Shown here piece after piece: positions 1 to 13,440 of a DNA stretch of 64,000 bases. The notes beneath the pieces are model-generated. The model worked only from the letters and a program-made list of their open reading frames with translations, was not told the origin of the DNA and did no database searches. Origin of the DNA: Aaosphaeria pasadenensis (Eukaryota; Ascomycota; Dothideomycetes; Pleosporales); the NCBI GenBank assembly GCA_022813625.1, contig JAKLMB010000002.1, positions 1,240,001 to 1,304,000 of the forward strand, given 5' to 3'. A program made the translations under genes and the position numbers. The stretch's first letter is position 1. Every line of letters begins with the position of its first letter.

Positions 1-18
1 GGAGAGGCCCCAGTAGCC

Positions 19-1639
19 ATGACGTCTACGGTCAAAACACCAAAGCGCCTTTCTGACGAAGAGATCAACGCAGATCCGATATCGTCAAGCGACGAAGATG
101 CGACGCCAGCATTCCTCCAAACGCGGAAACCGTCTCCATCACCAATCCCCAAGCCGGCACCGCCGGCCAAGTCCTCAAAGCCACCGCGAGCTTTCAATGC
201 CGATCAGATACAGACGAAAAAAGGGCGGACAAAAAGAAACGCTCCGTTGAAGGTCCCGCCGAGAGGTGCGCACAAGAAATCTAGCGCAGAGACACTTAAA
301 GGTGGGGTAGAGGGGGAGAATGAGAGTGAAGACTCGAGCTCTCAAATTTCTGTGAGCAAGAGGAAGGCGTACGATGACGAAAGGGACAATCCGTTCAAGG
401 GCATGGAGTTCGAGGTCAAGAAGGCGCGACTTCCTCAAAGGTCATATACAAAAAATATACATAATCCGGGACCAACTGCGCAAAAGACATACGGAGGTAG
501 CGCGAAGAAGACGTACGGGAAATCGGCGGCTTCTACAGGTCAGACTTGCCTTGATGTACTCGTGGCTCAAGGTTATATCTTGCTAAATTGGTTTAGGTTC
601 ACGGTATGAAGACTCGATGAAACACATGGCGGGAATCACGAAAGCATTAAGGCAGAATGAAAAGGGGGACGATGTTTCTGACATCTCTGACTTTTCCATG
701 GAAGATAATGTACCTCCTGCTTCTGCCCGGGGTGTGAAGGGGGCGAAAGACAAAGATAAAGAGAACAAAACGCCACCTCCGAAAGAGGTACCTATCAACT
801 TGCTGGCTCATATCGGTGGCCCACTTGAAGCTCCTGCCTCTCCAAGTTTCCTGGAGTCAGACCCGGAGGAAGACGAGCCAAGTCATTCGGACAACAATTC
901 TACATTTGCTGCGAAGCGGGGCGCCGCAACGCGCATCCGGACAGGGCAATCCTCGGAGGAACTTAGAAACATTGAGCAATACTTACAAGATGCTCCGCAA
1001 ATGAAATCAGACGATAGATGTCCGCTTTGTGACAAGCCCGTGGAGCAAGAGCATTACTGGAAATTCTTCAAGGGGAAGCAGATGAGTGTCCGACATCAAC
1101 AGATGTTCTGCCACGAACACAAGTTAAGAGAAGCACAAGCAACGTACAAGGACAATGGCTATCCATCAATAGACTGGGCAGCATTACCAGCAAGGATAAA
1201 ACAATACCGGCACAAGTTACTTGCAATACTGCGCGACGAACAACCCAGCGTGTTCCGCGATCAGCACGCAGAAAGGGTTGCCGCGGGAGAAGATCGTTCA
1301 GTGCGCACACTCATACAGAAAGACGTAACAGTCGGGTCACCGACAGGGTACTATGGCTCTCGGGGCCTGAGAGCAATGATGGAGACCATCTCAACGCACT
1401 TAGCGGATGAGCTAAGAGAACAAAATGAAGTCGATAGGGTGGTCAGTTTTGGCGGGTTTGCAACATTCATATTGAAAGTGTTGGTGCCCGAGGTAACGAC
1501 TTGGTTGGTAATGGATGACCTTGAATGCAGCAAGGATGCCGCGAGAGAATGCATAAAGGAGTCAGCCAACTTAGGTCTCATTGTGCACGAAGAGGTCGAG
1601 GACGAGGTTTCATTCATGGAGGAAGATGACAGCGACTGA
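19..1639 (+). CDS. RTC4: RTC4-domain protein (restriction of telomere capping 4-like)
   Basis: Two exons, 19-538 and 597-1639, with a 58-bp intron (GT at 539, AG at 595-596, GCTAAAT branch site) that restores the frame; about 520 residues. The N-terminal half is basic and disordered (Pro/Ser/Lys-rich, two near-repeated KKTYG segments). The C-terminal half, about residue 290 onward, carries the RTC4 domain: a CPLC motif near residue 314, then a CHEH motif, an FRDQHAE segment, the GYYGSRG segment and an acidic end. Yeast Rtc4 was linked genetically to telomere capping; its biochemical role is not known, so function is by family only. The reading frame is open from base 1 to the ATG at 19, so the true start may lie upstream of the window. 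A nuclear role is inferred from the family. Confidence 0.8.
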
Positions 1640-4600
1640 TATTGTCGTCCCAACCCTCCTTTTCTTTTCTAGTGCTTGTTGGTCTTTTGGAGATCAGCAT
1701 TTTATACCCGACTTTTCTGCTTTATGTCCTTCGTAGGTTCGCAGCCATTGTACCTGTATTAAGTACCATGTTTGGGAGGAGCATCAGCATACGAAATGCG
1801 TATCTGTTTGCATAGCTAGTTAGATTCAAACTACTGTGGTGACCAGGGTCATTCACATCTCTTAAGTGCTTCCATGACGATGACGCCATCTACAAACACT
1901 CTCTATTCGTCGCTAATATTAGGCATTTTGCCTTGCATACGTCCCGTCTCATCTCACATCTTCATCACAACCTCCCAGCCCAGTCCTTGAGTATATATAC
2001 CGCCGTCTCGCCCAGTTCTTCTACTTCCCCACCTATCTCACAGATTTCTTTCACAACAACTCAAAAAGAACATTTCAGTCTTCATGATTCCAGTGTGAGC
2101 GTCGAAATAAATCTACAATGGCATAATGAGACACTCTTCCAGCTTCACCAAAATATGACTCAAATTCGGCCTCTGGTTGCGGCATGAGCAGAACATTGCA
2201 GAGTTAGCCTTTTGAAAACCAAAAACCGTGCAAGAACCCATGTTCAAAAATGCCAGATGTTCCGATCTATGTCGGTAATCGTTGAAAACCAATCATTCTT
2301 TCGCGTATGATACTACCAGCGCGACATGACGACAATCCTTGCTCGAGCTCTTACTAGCCATCGACCTGAATACCCAAGAAACGAGTTCTTTATGATCTCC
2401 ACGGACTCACCTACCCTCGAAAGGGCAATCCTTCGGAAGGCATGTAGTCCTTTCGAAAGTTCGCGCCCAAACCTTTGCACAAGGACGAGAAATCGATAAA
2501 ATGTGAGAACTGTGGGGAATGTCGTGCACCACAGAAAATGAAAAAGTTTATGCAGTCAAAACTGGAACTCAAAGTTCCACCATGCCATGCAGAAAAAAGC
2601 GGCTCAGAATAGTGTTTCTGGGATTCTTTTCGAGAATGGTAGAAATCAATCGCATTTGTGATCTTGAGAAAAGGCAAAGGTCATGCATAGAATGCAGACT
2701 GGGTTCCACCCAGTGAAATCCCCTTGTTCATGAAGAGATTAAACTTCACTATCATAATAATCATCATCATCATCCTGGGGTAACGATGGGAGTGCTCACG
2801 ATTCTCGATGGTGGTATAAACCATCGCGTTGAGAAGACGTTGATGGGCACCCAATGCTGGTGATGACATAAGCATCCAGGAGGTCATGGCAAAACCCATT
2901 CCAGTATTTCGCATTGGTCCATGTATGATCCCCCATAGATTTCAATATCTATATCGAAAAGTGTCAGATTTCATACAGCGGATGGCATACTTTGATTTTG
3001 CACACAAGGACGCGCACATGTACGAGATTTGGTTGCGTTTATCGGTTTGAGAAGTGTGATCCCATTTCTGGAAATACAACAATGCTCTAATCATCCATTG
3101 AAGTTCAAGGTTTTATCTTATGCTTGGTACAGAGAGATCTTTCTGATCCTATTTTTGACGACGAGAAGAAAGGGAGTTAGATTCTTGCGTCCTCCCGATA
3201 TCCAATCCCGCAGTGAGGCAAATGAATGCATGTGGAAAGCATCGACGGGGCCCAGGGAAGTGCTTTCACACATGTTTATGTCGTCCGGAATATGTGTCAT
3301 TCAGAAGTTGTAGGCCGCATCTCGTACAGCTGAAAATAGGAAATAATTGCACATCGATGGCCATTCTGTAGTTCTTTCGGTGATGTCACGCTCATCTCCG
3401 TGGTAAGTCATTTTATGTTCTCTTCCGCCGACCAGCAAGGAAGCTCATTGCTCTTATTGTTGCCTAAGATAAACACCAAACGTCTAAACCATTCAGATCC
3501 TCTGTGATCACTGGTGTCAAAATTCACGCGGAGACAGCAGGGAACATTTTTAGTCAGGTCAAAGACCTTTGGCATGTCTCGTCCTGCGTGTAGCGGGAGA
3601 ACATCTCGCAACATATCTCCGTTCTAAAGCGGATTGCAATCAACGCCCCCATAGAACACGTCCACGATCCCCAATGTATATGTCGTTCTCTCATCGATCC
3701 GATCATGAAAGGAATCCTCTCTCACTTGACCTTCTTTGTTTAAACATAAGGCTAAATCGTCGTGACTTCCTGAAGCCACATCTCGTTTTGAAAAAATTTC
3801 AACGCATGGTCGTATCGACAACCAAATCTCTGAAAAGTTGTCTCAACGGGAAAGAAAAAGAGGAGAGAACTATAGTCTCCAGAAAACGTCGTTTCGTGGC
3901 TCGTCATACATACGATCCCATTCACGCAGTGATGCACAACCAAAGGGACTTGTGATTTATTTAATTTTCCTTTATGATTTTTCATATGGCGAACGTAGTT
4001 CCATCAACATGGTCATGGAAATGGACTTAACAATCAAATTTTCTTTTTCCCGCTGCCGTATTTGATTATCTTAGATATAGACGGGATTTGCGGGGATATA
4101 AGCATGGAAAAGTTGTTGTTGAGTCATTACCCATCCATCCATGAGGCAATGTGTGGGGTTCACGAAAAGGTCCCGTCCAGCGGAAATGGGTATGAATTGT
4201 GCATAGTTCATGCTGCATGGTATCTCTTGACCTTGCCTTCTTCCCAGAGCACATGCGATTGAATTTTCCTAGGATTTCGATGTTCTCTTGCGACGCACGA
4301 GCCTGCTCAGAAATGAATTCCTATGTTGCTTCGTGCTGTAGGCACATAACGTGTGTCATTGTCCGAATTCTCATTCGGACGCTTACTTGGAGTGTATGAC
4401 CATTCGGAGCCAACCTCCTTGTCCATAGTGAGTTATAGAATAGATTTTGTGCAACAGAAAGAGAGCATCGGGGTGCAAAGGTTGGCTTCATATTTGGGTC
4501 GCTGACCGATCTGATAGTAAGAAATCGGGCAATCGAGACACTGAAAACATTGATATGCTGAAAGTCCGTTGTTCCTCCCAGATTTTGAGAAGCTCCCCAT

Positions 4601-7600
4601 GTTCGCGATCAAGTTTCAGAATGCGACTATACACATGTGGACCGTATTTTGTATCTTCGCTCGTACCTTCGCGTATTCATTGGAACACTCGGAGGAAGCA
4701 TTTGCTCACATCGTTGACTTGAGCAGCATTAAGCGTAAAATCATAGGTAATACTTGTTCCCGATGATACTAGATAACATGCTTCAGACCTGAACAGTCTA
4801 GTATTCACCACATGGAAGCACGGCTCTCCATATGACGGTTACGTCCATTTCTTAGTGGCAAAATCCATAAAGCCGCTGCTTTGTCATTTATTCGTGTAAT
4901 TATCTGCTTGTCGGATTCATTCAAGCTCTGTTTATTGACCCCAGGAGTTCTTCATGCAACGGTATGTCCGTAGTTTTTCGATTAGATCCGGGATCTAGTT
5001 CTCGGCCAATATATCGTGGGTAAACGCATGGTTGATCCACCATTTGGCTTGTGTAATTCAACAATTGAACTGAAAAGCCGGCATCGTCTTTCTGATTCTC
5101 CACACATGACAAGGAATCGATTGCACGTTCAATAAAAACAAGATCCAGTCATGTTGTAATCTTCAACGTTCATTTAGTCGGATCCTGCCTGACGAAATAT
5201 ACACGGCCGAGGCCATGCCATTTACCATCTCATCCTCTGAATAATCCTCGTATCCTATTGGCTGGATATTGTCTTATTTCTCCTCCACTCACACATGTTC
5301 TTACTTTTGCGTCCTCTCTCGTCGCCAGATTCGCACACCTCAGTCCCATGCGTTGGAGCATCGTGGTATGAGGACTCTTCGCTACATCATTTTGTTTGCA
5401 AACTGTTTGTGATGCACCCAAAGTCTCATAAGAGAGGGCTTGTTTCGGTTTCCATGGAAATTCCTTTTCGCCGGTTCTGCATTAATGACTTCTGTCTAGC
5501 AGACATAAATTTCTCGTATCCAGCATATAGCTTCCACGAAGGTGGAGAGACATTGCAGTGATGATCGCTAGGTCTTTTTCGTATTCCAGTCTGATGATAA
5601 CAGCTTCTCCGGGATTTCCTACATCAGCTGAGATAATAAGGTCTTGAGATCATGACGATGCTTCCTTTTACTTTCTGATCGATGCTTTCGATGAAGGCGA
5701 AGCAGGTCTCCGTCATTCCGTTCTTCTTTTATTTTCATTTGATGCTGGGTTTCCACGATATGGATTCGAAGCGAACCAAACGTCTCATGCGCAGTAAGTG
5801 ATTGTAAATTTGGCATTGCCTGTTCATCGGTGAGAGAAAAGAATGTCTAAAGTACGGACACATGGACCGCCATTAAACATGACCCTGTCTGTTTCCAGAA
5901 CTTCCCGTCAGAATATCCATTTTTCAAATCCCATGAAGTATGGTTCCATAGTGTTTGAATGAAGCGTCCAGTGGTGCAATCATCGAGACAAAGTTTGAAC
6001 ACAAGACAAATATTTCAAGCCATGGAGAAAGCTTCGACCATGGCTCGATACTGTAGACATTTTTGGTCGGTCGTGAGGAAGAGAGGATCCAGGGAGTTCT
6101 CGGTCATCAACTGGACCGAAAAGGTTTTTTTCTTCTACATTCTCTCAACAGCAGGAGTAAACCGCACGAATTTGAAGCGATCTTCTCAGTTGCATGATCA
6201 TTCCCCAGTTCGGCTTTAGCTGCATGAGATCTTGAAAGTATAGAGTTTCGGGTGTGGGAAAGGAACATTACTTCCACCCACTTTGTTGGTACAACCAACC
6301 CCCACAGCACACATACTGGGTTACTAGTCCTTTAGTCAAGAGCTGCGGCCTCCGCATAATGGAAAGCTTCATTGTCTTCGTTCCCATGACACCAGATACC
6401 CATTTGTTTCGACGATAGCCTAGCCTGATGAGTCGCTCTCCTCCAGCCCGACCTCGCCATCAGAGCAACCTTGACACCATGTCAACGTGAGATTCTGCGT
6501 ATTTGAAACTCAGGGTATGAAATTCATCTTGAGATTCTCGGGGCCGTGTTGAAATCTCGGGCAAACTGGCTCACTCCATCACAGGGAAACTATGCGTTTT
6601 TTCCGCAAATGTAATTTTTCTTTTTCCCAATTCATTGAATATTTGAAAAAGCGATTTGCTCAATACTTGTCCGTAGCTGTCTTTCTGTTTGGACATTGAG
6701 TCGTCCCATGCCCGTTTCGAGCGTCATTGTAGCTATTCTTGGAAGAACTTTACACGTAGTGTCTGTCTCAGGGGCATTTCAATCCCGCCCTATCGATGCT
6801 GAAGTCAAGGACACGGACATTGACGTAGACATCCTGCTTGTTTTTTGTTTCGTCGACTCTTGGTTGACAACGATTCTCCATCAGATACTACTCAGGATCA
6901 TTCGACTTAGGAATGCGGATTGATTGCAATTGAAAACCATGTATTCATGCTGCAAGAAATTGCTCATCGAAGTCTTCATATCCAACTTCGGCGATCTCGT
7001 CGAGCGTGTGCGGGCATGCGGCCGTAAGCAAGTGGTTGCGTATATCAAACATGCAGCAGCCTCAACAAGCTTTTCCAGTCCGCAGAGCTTTCTCCATCAG
7101 CTCATCTGACTCTTTACTGAAGACATAGTTCTTCACGCATATTCTGCAATCATAGAGATGCCTTACCTTCTTCTCCTCGTCGGTTGCTGGGTGGAGGGAG
7201 CTCTTTGACGCTCCATCAAACTCCCCGTTCCGACATAAGACAGAGAGTGGCAATGACATGGGAAAGACATCTGTGGAATTGGATGTGTGTAGAAGGGATG
7301 TGGCTGGCTCCAAATACGTTATCCTCAGAGCACTGGCATGACACTTGTGTGCGAAGTGATAATGCATGTTCATTTGTTTAGTGCGTGTATTGAATTTGGC
7401 ATCGGAAGTCAGGGTTTGCGCTGCATCATTGACTGTGATGAGTTTGGGATCGGAATGGTCCTGATCAACCAAAACACGCGACGGTGTTGGATTGCCTGAC
7501 GAAAGAGTCCGTATCCTTCTGAGACTAATTCAAGTATCAAATCTGCACAGGGCGCGATCTCCATTTGTCCACCGTTTGTTGTTCAGTTTTTAGTATCAAG

Positions 7601-10600
7601 GGAAGTGGAAATTGGACATTGAGGGGTCTTTTTGAAGAGACGAAACGCACAGCAAGTCATATCCGGTTTGCTTGGATGGTTGCAACACATGTAGGGGGTC
7701 TAGTATATTTTCGCCTCAGTCATACATCGATATCATCAGGGTTTTTGCGCACAGGTCATGTATCTCTGATTGCATGTTTTGAATGAAGGAGAAGAAAAGG
7801 GCACCACATGATCCACTTCAGATTCATGTCATAATTGGTAACATGGCCCTGAAGCAGGAACATTGCCAACCAGTTCATTGCTTTTTTATTTCTCTCGCTC
7901 CCTCTCAGCATGTTATCTGCACATAGGCGCCAATCATTTTGTAGGAGTCGAGCCGAGCAAGACACATTGCTTAACGGATTCCCTCGTTCTATAAGATATT
8001 TATACTCAGGGACTGCATTTGCCAATCCTAAGTCTCATTTGTCTTGCTGTTGTCTCATCGCTCTCACATGTATTGAATTCTTGTCTGGTGCTATTGTTTT
8101 TTTTTTCGTTGTCGCAACTGGTCGACAGTAATTAGGTACAGGAACCCATCTTGGGCATCAGTATGGTCTTCATCTCCAATCTTCCGACATCAATTTTTGA
8201 CATTCCGTCTTCTCGGACATAGGGTCCTAATCCACGCTTTGGACATACGGGCTCAATATCCATTTCTTTAGACATGTAAGCCCGGTTTTTTCAGTTTCGA
8301 CATTGAGAATAATGTCATGTAGCACATCCGCCTCAAAGGCCGTCATGTATAGACATTATCGTTCTTGACGGTCCAAACGGCTCCACCATTCCATGCCTTG
8401 AACGACAAGTTCCAACCATTCGGCGTTGCATGGTATGTTATGCAACACATCCTCTCCGAAGACCAACATTTATTGTAAGTCTTATTGGTTTCCCAGTCCC
8501 GGACATACGGGCTTATCCTGCTTCGGATCTTCTCGCCAAACAACTTCCATTCATGGCAGTATTTCTGCTCATGAGTATTGAAGGCATGGTGCTTTTGTTC
8601 CGGAACACGCATGAGGATGGGGGGCGATGTTGATGGACTTCTGGTTGAGGTAGCAGCAGGAATCTTTCGACCTGGAAGGTCACGGCTAGTAAATGATTGC
8701 CATCATTTGATGGAGCAGGGAAAGAATACTTTCTGAGCGAGAATTCGGTTGGGAACGTCCTGACTTGAGGATTGATGACTGTCTCGCAAGTCATCGTTCA
8801 CGAGTGATGGGAATGTATCATCGACGACCATTAGTCGTAGACGAAGATGAATCGTGCCGCTCATGTTCTGTTCCCGATCACGCTTTGTTGTTTTATGGAC
8901 AGACGAGTGTTCTCGCCAGTCCATGCGTAGATAATGAATCTTCGTTTATTCATGTAGCACTGGAAGTGTCATTGTCGGAGGATTTCTGGATAAATTTTAT
9001 GAACGAGTTCATACACACGAGGAACCGAAGAACTCCGTCGTTGCGACGCCACGAGAAAAATCGTTCCATGACAAGATGCCACCGTTGTTGACATTCAACT
9101 TGTATTGAGCATCATTAGGGACGGGAGTCCATGGGAAGGGGTTTCCATAGTAAGGCGAGACAAAACCACGAAAGGGGTTTCCATAAGGCGAGACAAAACC
9201 ACCAATTTTAAGGTTGGTTTCGTCGTTGTGCGTCTGGGTTACCGCGTCCATCTGGATGGTTGGTGTAAGGCGAGAGGAAGGTCTCGGCGCATGATTGGCT
9301 GGGTGGTTGCGATGCATAGTTCATGGTTGATGAACACCAATAACCCCATGCGCTCAAAGTCCGTAGTGTTTGGTAGTATGACAATTTCTCAGCCTTCGCC
9401 GTCCATAGGATATATAGCAGCCATAGTTTCAATTGCTGTCCCTTTTTGAACAAACACTGCTCAGTGAGCAAATCTGCTCACCTCTCCGGGCATGTCAATC
9501 CACGGAACCTGAGACAAAACCATCATACCTGCCGCACGGGCAGCTGTTGTTTTGTATAGAGCCCTCTCACTCCCATTCGGTGCATTTTATATGATATTCT
9601 CTGCACATGATGTGCAGACATGGCACTATCCGACCTCATGTTCGGATTCTCGTTGACTTTGGAAACATCGGTTCGAATCATGGGAAAGTTGGATCCCGAA
9701 CGGACACACAAGGTCCGTCATCGCATTGGCATTGGACCGTTTCAACCACATACGTGACCGAAGATCGCCTTTTGTTGACGCTCCCGTGGCAAAAGATGTT
9801 TGCTTTCTCGGGCAAGGCGCACATGTGCTGCTTTTAGCTGAGCGTTTTCGGCCACCATTCAGCCTTCGAAGCTTCTTTGACTGCCTTCTTGGATGTTTGG
9901 TTTCTCAGACAAGGCGCACAAGGTCCACCATTTCCCTTTTTGTTCGCCCTTTTTATCTTTTAGCATCTACTTTGCAGGGTTCTTCTTTCCCACACATGCA
10001 TCTTCCCTCTTTGTGTTCTTTTGACTCCAGGATCCTGGAGTCCCGCTGGGTAGTTTTGATCTCGGCTCTCGGCTCCACATTCTTGAAATCCGCTCGCGAC
10101 CTAACCTTCAATGAGCAGAGTCATATTTTCTTCCCCCATAGTGCGTTTTCTTTTGGACTTTCGGCGGTTTGGATCCAGGACGGAGGGGAAGGAGGGAAGA
10201 TGTACATTTGTTCCGGCAAACGACCAGGAGCCATTATAGAGCCTTACGGAATTCCTCCGAGGAGGACATGGCCATGTCTTTATAGCGTTGTTTCCTCCAA
10301 GGAGGACATGTAGATCATCATCACCCTTTTTTTTTCCACCGCGGCATGTACCACGGAAAGCTGTGCGTCTCGAGACGCACATAGCGAGAGATGGAAGTGA
10401 GGACTCCGCCCACGCCGACATCCGGAAGGATGGGAAGGATGTTCTATTCCTTTGCAGCTGAGCTTGTTGCTCAAGTCTTTGGATACATTTTTTGGGGGAT
10501 TATTTCACTCCCCCAAGGGAACACAGCATTGATGTGTCCAACGGTATGTTCGTTTCTCGGAGACGAAGCGCAGAGCAAGCATACTTTTGGTCGCAATGCC

Positions 10601-10860
10601 GTTATCGTTTCCATTGTATGGTTTCTTCGACCTCAGGAAAAGACATTCAAGCGTTGTGATTGAGCCTTTGGCGGTCGGTCGCATAAAAGAGGGGAAGCAG
10701 CCATGGAGTCCATGATGGTGGTGGTTTTGATTTTCTCGCACGCAAACAGACAGACACCATATAACTATCATGTCTGTCGTAGAATGTTTTTCCAGGGAAA
10801 GATATTTTAGCGTTTCAGCGCGGACGAGGGCCGCACATTCGCTGTGGAATGTCTGTTTTT
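1640..10860. other. Gene-poor stretch, no supportable gene
   Basis: About 9 kb in which every open frame is short, has no recognisable motif and is not linked to a neighbour by good splice sites. The first few hundred bases probably hold the 3' UTR of the RTC4 gene. The only local structure seen is a pair of identical 13-mers (GGACATACGGGCT at 8241 and 8501) and a 35-bp tandem duplication at 9136-9203. No transposase, reverse transcriptase or terminal repeat was recognised; old, decayed mobile DNA is possible but not shown. Confidence 0.6.
9136..9203. repeat. Two-copy tandem duplication, about 35 bp
   Basis: Two nearly identical copies, 9136-9169 and 9172-9203, both containing GGGGTTTCCATA followed by AAGGCGAGACAAAACCAC; they differ by a 3-base indel and the last base. 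Looks like a recent local slippage or duplication in non-coding DNA. Confidence 0.85.
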
Positions 10861-10916
10861 TCGTTTTCGAAATTATTCAAATCGAAGATTTGAAAAGCAG
10901 GAGAACAAGAGGGAGA

Positions 10917-12100
10917 AAGGACATACGGCATCTCGACTATAGGCTCTTCTTCTCCCGCCTCCTCATTCCACGAATTGATCGTGGTTGTTTTTCCTCTTTC
11001 GATGGGAAGATGGAAGGGAAGAAGGAGAAAGGACATTGAACTCTTCGAAGTGTGGCTTTTATCTCCCTCCTCCTCATAAGGACGGATGTCTCTGATTTTT
11101 TTTTCCACGATGGAAAGCCGAAAGACAGGAGGGAGAACACCGCCCAAAAGACATTTGTACTTTAGCGGGTTGTCGAAGGACAAGACTCACAAAGCATGGT
11201 CCTCCTCTGGTACATTAACTTTTCTTCTCCCAGCTCCTCATGAAGGAGCTTTGAAGGATTCTTTTCTCTCGCGCCTTCTCATTGGCCGAGTTGCTCATAT
11301 TTTTCGATTCGGCGGAGAGCCGAAAGGCAAGAGGCGGGAAGGACATGGAATATAACGTGAAATGATGGTAGAAAGGACATATCACATCATTCATTTCCTT
11401 TTATTCTCCCTCCTCCATCCATGGGCTGTCCGGTTGAGGTTTTTTTCCTTTCGATGCAAAGCCGAAAGACAAGAGACAGAAGGGACATATCACACCTTCA
11501 TTTCCTTTTCTTCTCCCGCCTCCTCATGAGGCCTGGACCAACATATTTCTCGCACCTCCTCATGAATGTTTTATTCAAAATCCTTTTTCTCTCCCGCCTC
11601 CTCACTCCAAGTCACATATTTCCTTTCTTTCTATCTTTGATAGAAAGGCGAAGGACAGGAGGCAGAAGGGACATGAGGTAATTCTCTGATCCTCTTGGCT
11701 CCGCCTCCTCAATCCACGAGCCATTGGTTTTCTCTTCCTTTAATAGGAAGTCGAAGGGCAGGAGAGGCAGAGAGGTACGCCGAAAGGCCATTTAAAGTTT
11801 TGCATCAGCTTTGTGTCGCTGCGTTTTGCTCAGTCCATGAGTCGTTGGGCTCTTGTTTTCCGGTGGATAGATAAAGTAGGGGAGGCAGAAACGCACGCCG
11901 AAAGGCCATTCGGGGTTTTTGTCGGGATGATTTTTTCTCCCGCCTCCTCAATCCATGGATTGTTGGGCTTTTGTTTTCCGGTTGAAAGATAAAGTAGGAG
12001 TGAGAGAAACGCACGCCGGAAAGCCATCAGCGGTTTGAATCACAGTCTTTTTTTCTCCCGTCTCCACATCGACATCGTTGTAGTCGTTGTTTATCTCCCG
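10917..12100. repeat. Degenerate tandem-repeat array A (unit about 110-120 bp)
   Basis: Units share the order: an aaGGACAT or cGCCAT box, a CTCCCGCCTCCTCA box, a T-rich tract, then a purine block such as GAAAGCCGAAAGACAGGAGG. The CTCC-box recurs near 10950, 11065, 11225, 11405, 11510, 11590, 11700, 11940 and 12055. In the last three units the end box (CCGAAAGGCCAT or a one-base variant) lies at 11780, 11898 and 12016, an exact 118-bp period. The period is not a multiple of three and the frames are broken, so the array is not a coding repeat. It continues into array B. Confidence 0.75.
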
Positions 12101-12289
12101 CCTCCACCTCCACATGAGATTGGCTTGGTACTCTTTTTCTCATCCCCCTCGAGAATCTCATCCAGTCCCAGTCCCAGTCCCAGAAATCCTTTTTATGCGT
12201 ATCAATTCAGTCTCACGCATAGTTATTCTCTTTGAAGGAGTCGAGAGACAAAATCTCCCATCAATTGCTCGCCCTCGATGGTTTCCAGC

Positions 12290-13025
12290 GCAGAACGCCG
12301 AACGCCAGAACTCATGGGCCTGTGCCTCAAGGTCCCGGCCCTCCGCATTCGGAAGATCGATATTCGCTTCTCCTCATGTTCTGGATTCGGATGCAATGTT
12401 GATATTGAAGGAAGGGGGAGAAGGGGCTGCCAAACCCCATAGGGTTTGGATCGCGAAGTCCCGGACCTCCACATTCGAAAGGTCGATTTTCGTTTCTCCT
12501 CATATGAATATCTGTGGATTCTTTTGTGTCGGTAATGAAGGAAAGAGGAGAAGGCAACGCCAGACCCCATAGGGTCCTCGTCTTTCAGTTCCAGATCTCC
12601 GCATTCGGAGGTTCGACGTTGGTTTCTCCTCATGTCCACATCTGTAGACATGTTTTGTGTGCCGAGAATAGAGGAAGGGGGGAGAAGGCAACGCCAGACC
12701 CCATAATGCCTTGTCTTTCGGTCACTTCCGGACCTCCGCATTCGAATGCCTTGTCTTTCGGTTCCTTCCGGACCTCCGCATTGTTCACTTGGGAATTGGT
12801 TTCTCATATTGAGAAACGGACCGCTTTGCCGCCCGCTCGTCCGCCGACTGAGGAGACGAGTAAGGAGAGTAAGGGGGCGAAAGCAACGCCAGACCGCATA
12901 GCGCCTCCTTCTGTAAGTCCCGGACCTCCGCATTGAGGTCCGACTTTGGGTTTCTCCTCATGACGCGGACTTGCAAGTTGTGTCGACAAGGTAGGAGGGG
13001 AAGGAGACGCCATCGGTGATGCATC
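12290..13025. repeat. Degenerate tandem-repeat array B (unit about 126-134 bp)
   Basis: A CAGACCCCAT-like box recurs at 12305, 12431, 12561, 12695 and 12890, with a weaker copy near 13010. The spacings are 126, 130 and 134 bp, then 195 bp for the unit holding an extra duplication. Each unit also carries a CCTCCGCATTCG box followed by TTTCTCCTCAT. Inside one unit a 40-bp segment is duplicated in tandem (12705-12742 and 12745-12782). The TCTCCTCAT box and the ACGCC box link it to array A, so both may descend from one repeat family. Confidence 0.75.
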
Positions 13026-13302
13026 CTCCCCCCTTCTCCCCCTCCCCATAGTCCGTGGAGTCCCTTTTCTCACGCTCATCGCGCGTGATTTTTGGCTTTT
13101 TTGGGGGGAGGGAAGCAGACCAAGACATAGGCTTGATTCTGTCGGGACGTTGCACACTCGGGTGCAGTTCATGTGCCGCGTATCACTATGCTTTTTCTTC
13201 TAGCGAAGAACTGGCCGTTTGCAATAGGCGATGGGTGGTTGACACATTTTGTGGTGGTGTTTTCGGAGGCTTTGTTTCTTCCTGGATTCCCCTTGTTTCG
13301 AG

Positions 13303-13440
13303 AGAGAGAGAGGGGGGGGGGAAGAGGGGAAGAGACATAGGGGAGGGAGCAGGAGGGGAGGGAGGAGGTTGTAGGTAGGGAAGAGGAGGATTTGGTGTAA
13401 TGTGGTGGAGAAAAAGAAGGGAAGATTGGGGGATGGGGGA
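13303..13440. repeat. Purine (G/A) tract
   Basis: Almost pure G and A on the plus strand, with a run of nine or more G near 13312 and many GGGGA/GGAGG blocks. It lies in the gap before the SEC20 3' end. A low-complexity tract; no gene. Confidence 0.8.

Noticed and set aside
9650..9700. GGTTCGAATC, like the T-loop of a tRNA
   Set aside because: The flanking bases do not form the 5-bp T stem, and no acceptor, D or anticodon stems fit upstream.
9726..10313. 195-codon open frame on the plus strand in the gene desert
   Set aside because: Phe/Ser/Leu-rich peptide with no family look, next to a repeat array and overlapped by other short frames.
12223..12933. 236-codon open frame on the minus strand with repeated YGVWRCLLP and MRRSG-like peptides
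   Set aside because: The peptide repeats follow the DNA repeat array B, whose period (126-134 bp) is not a multiple of three, so the same peptides appear in different frames; no splice links or known domain.
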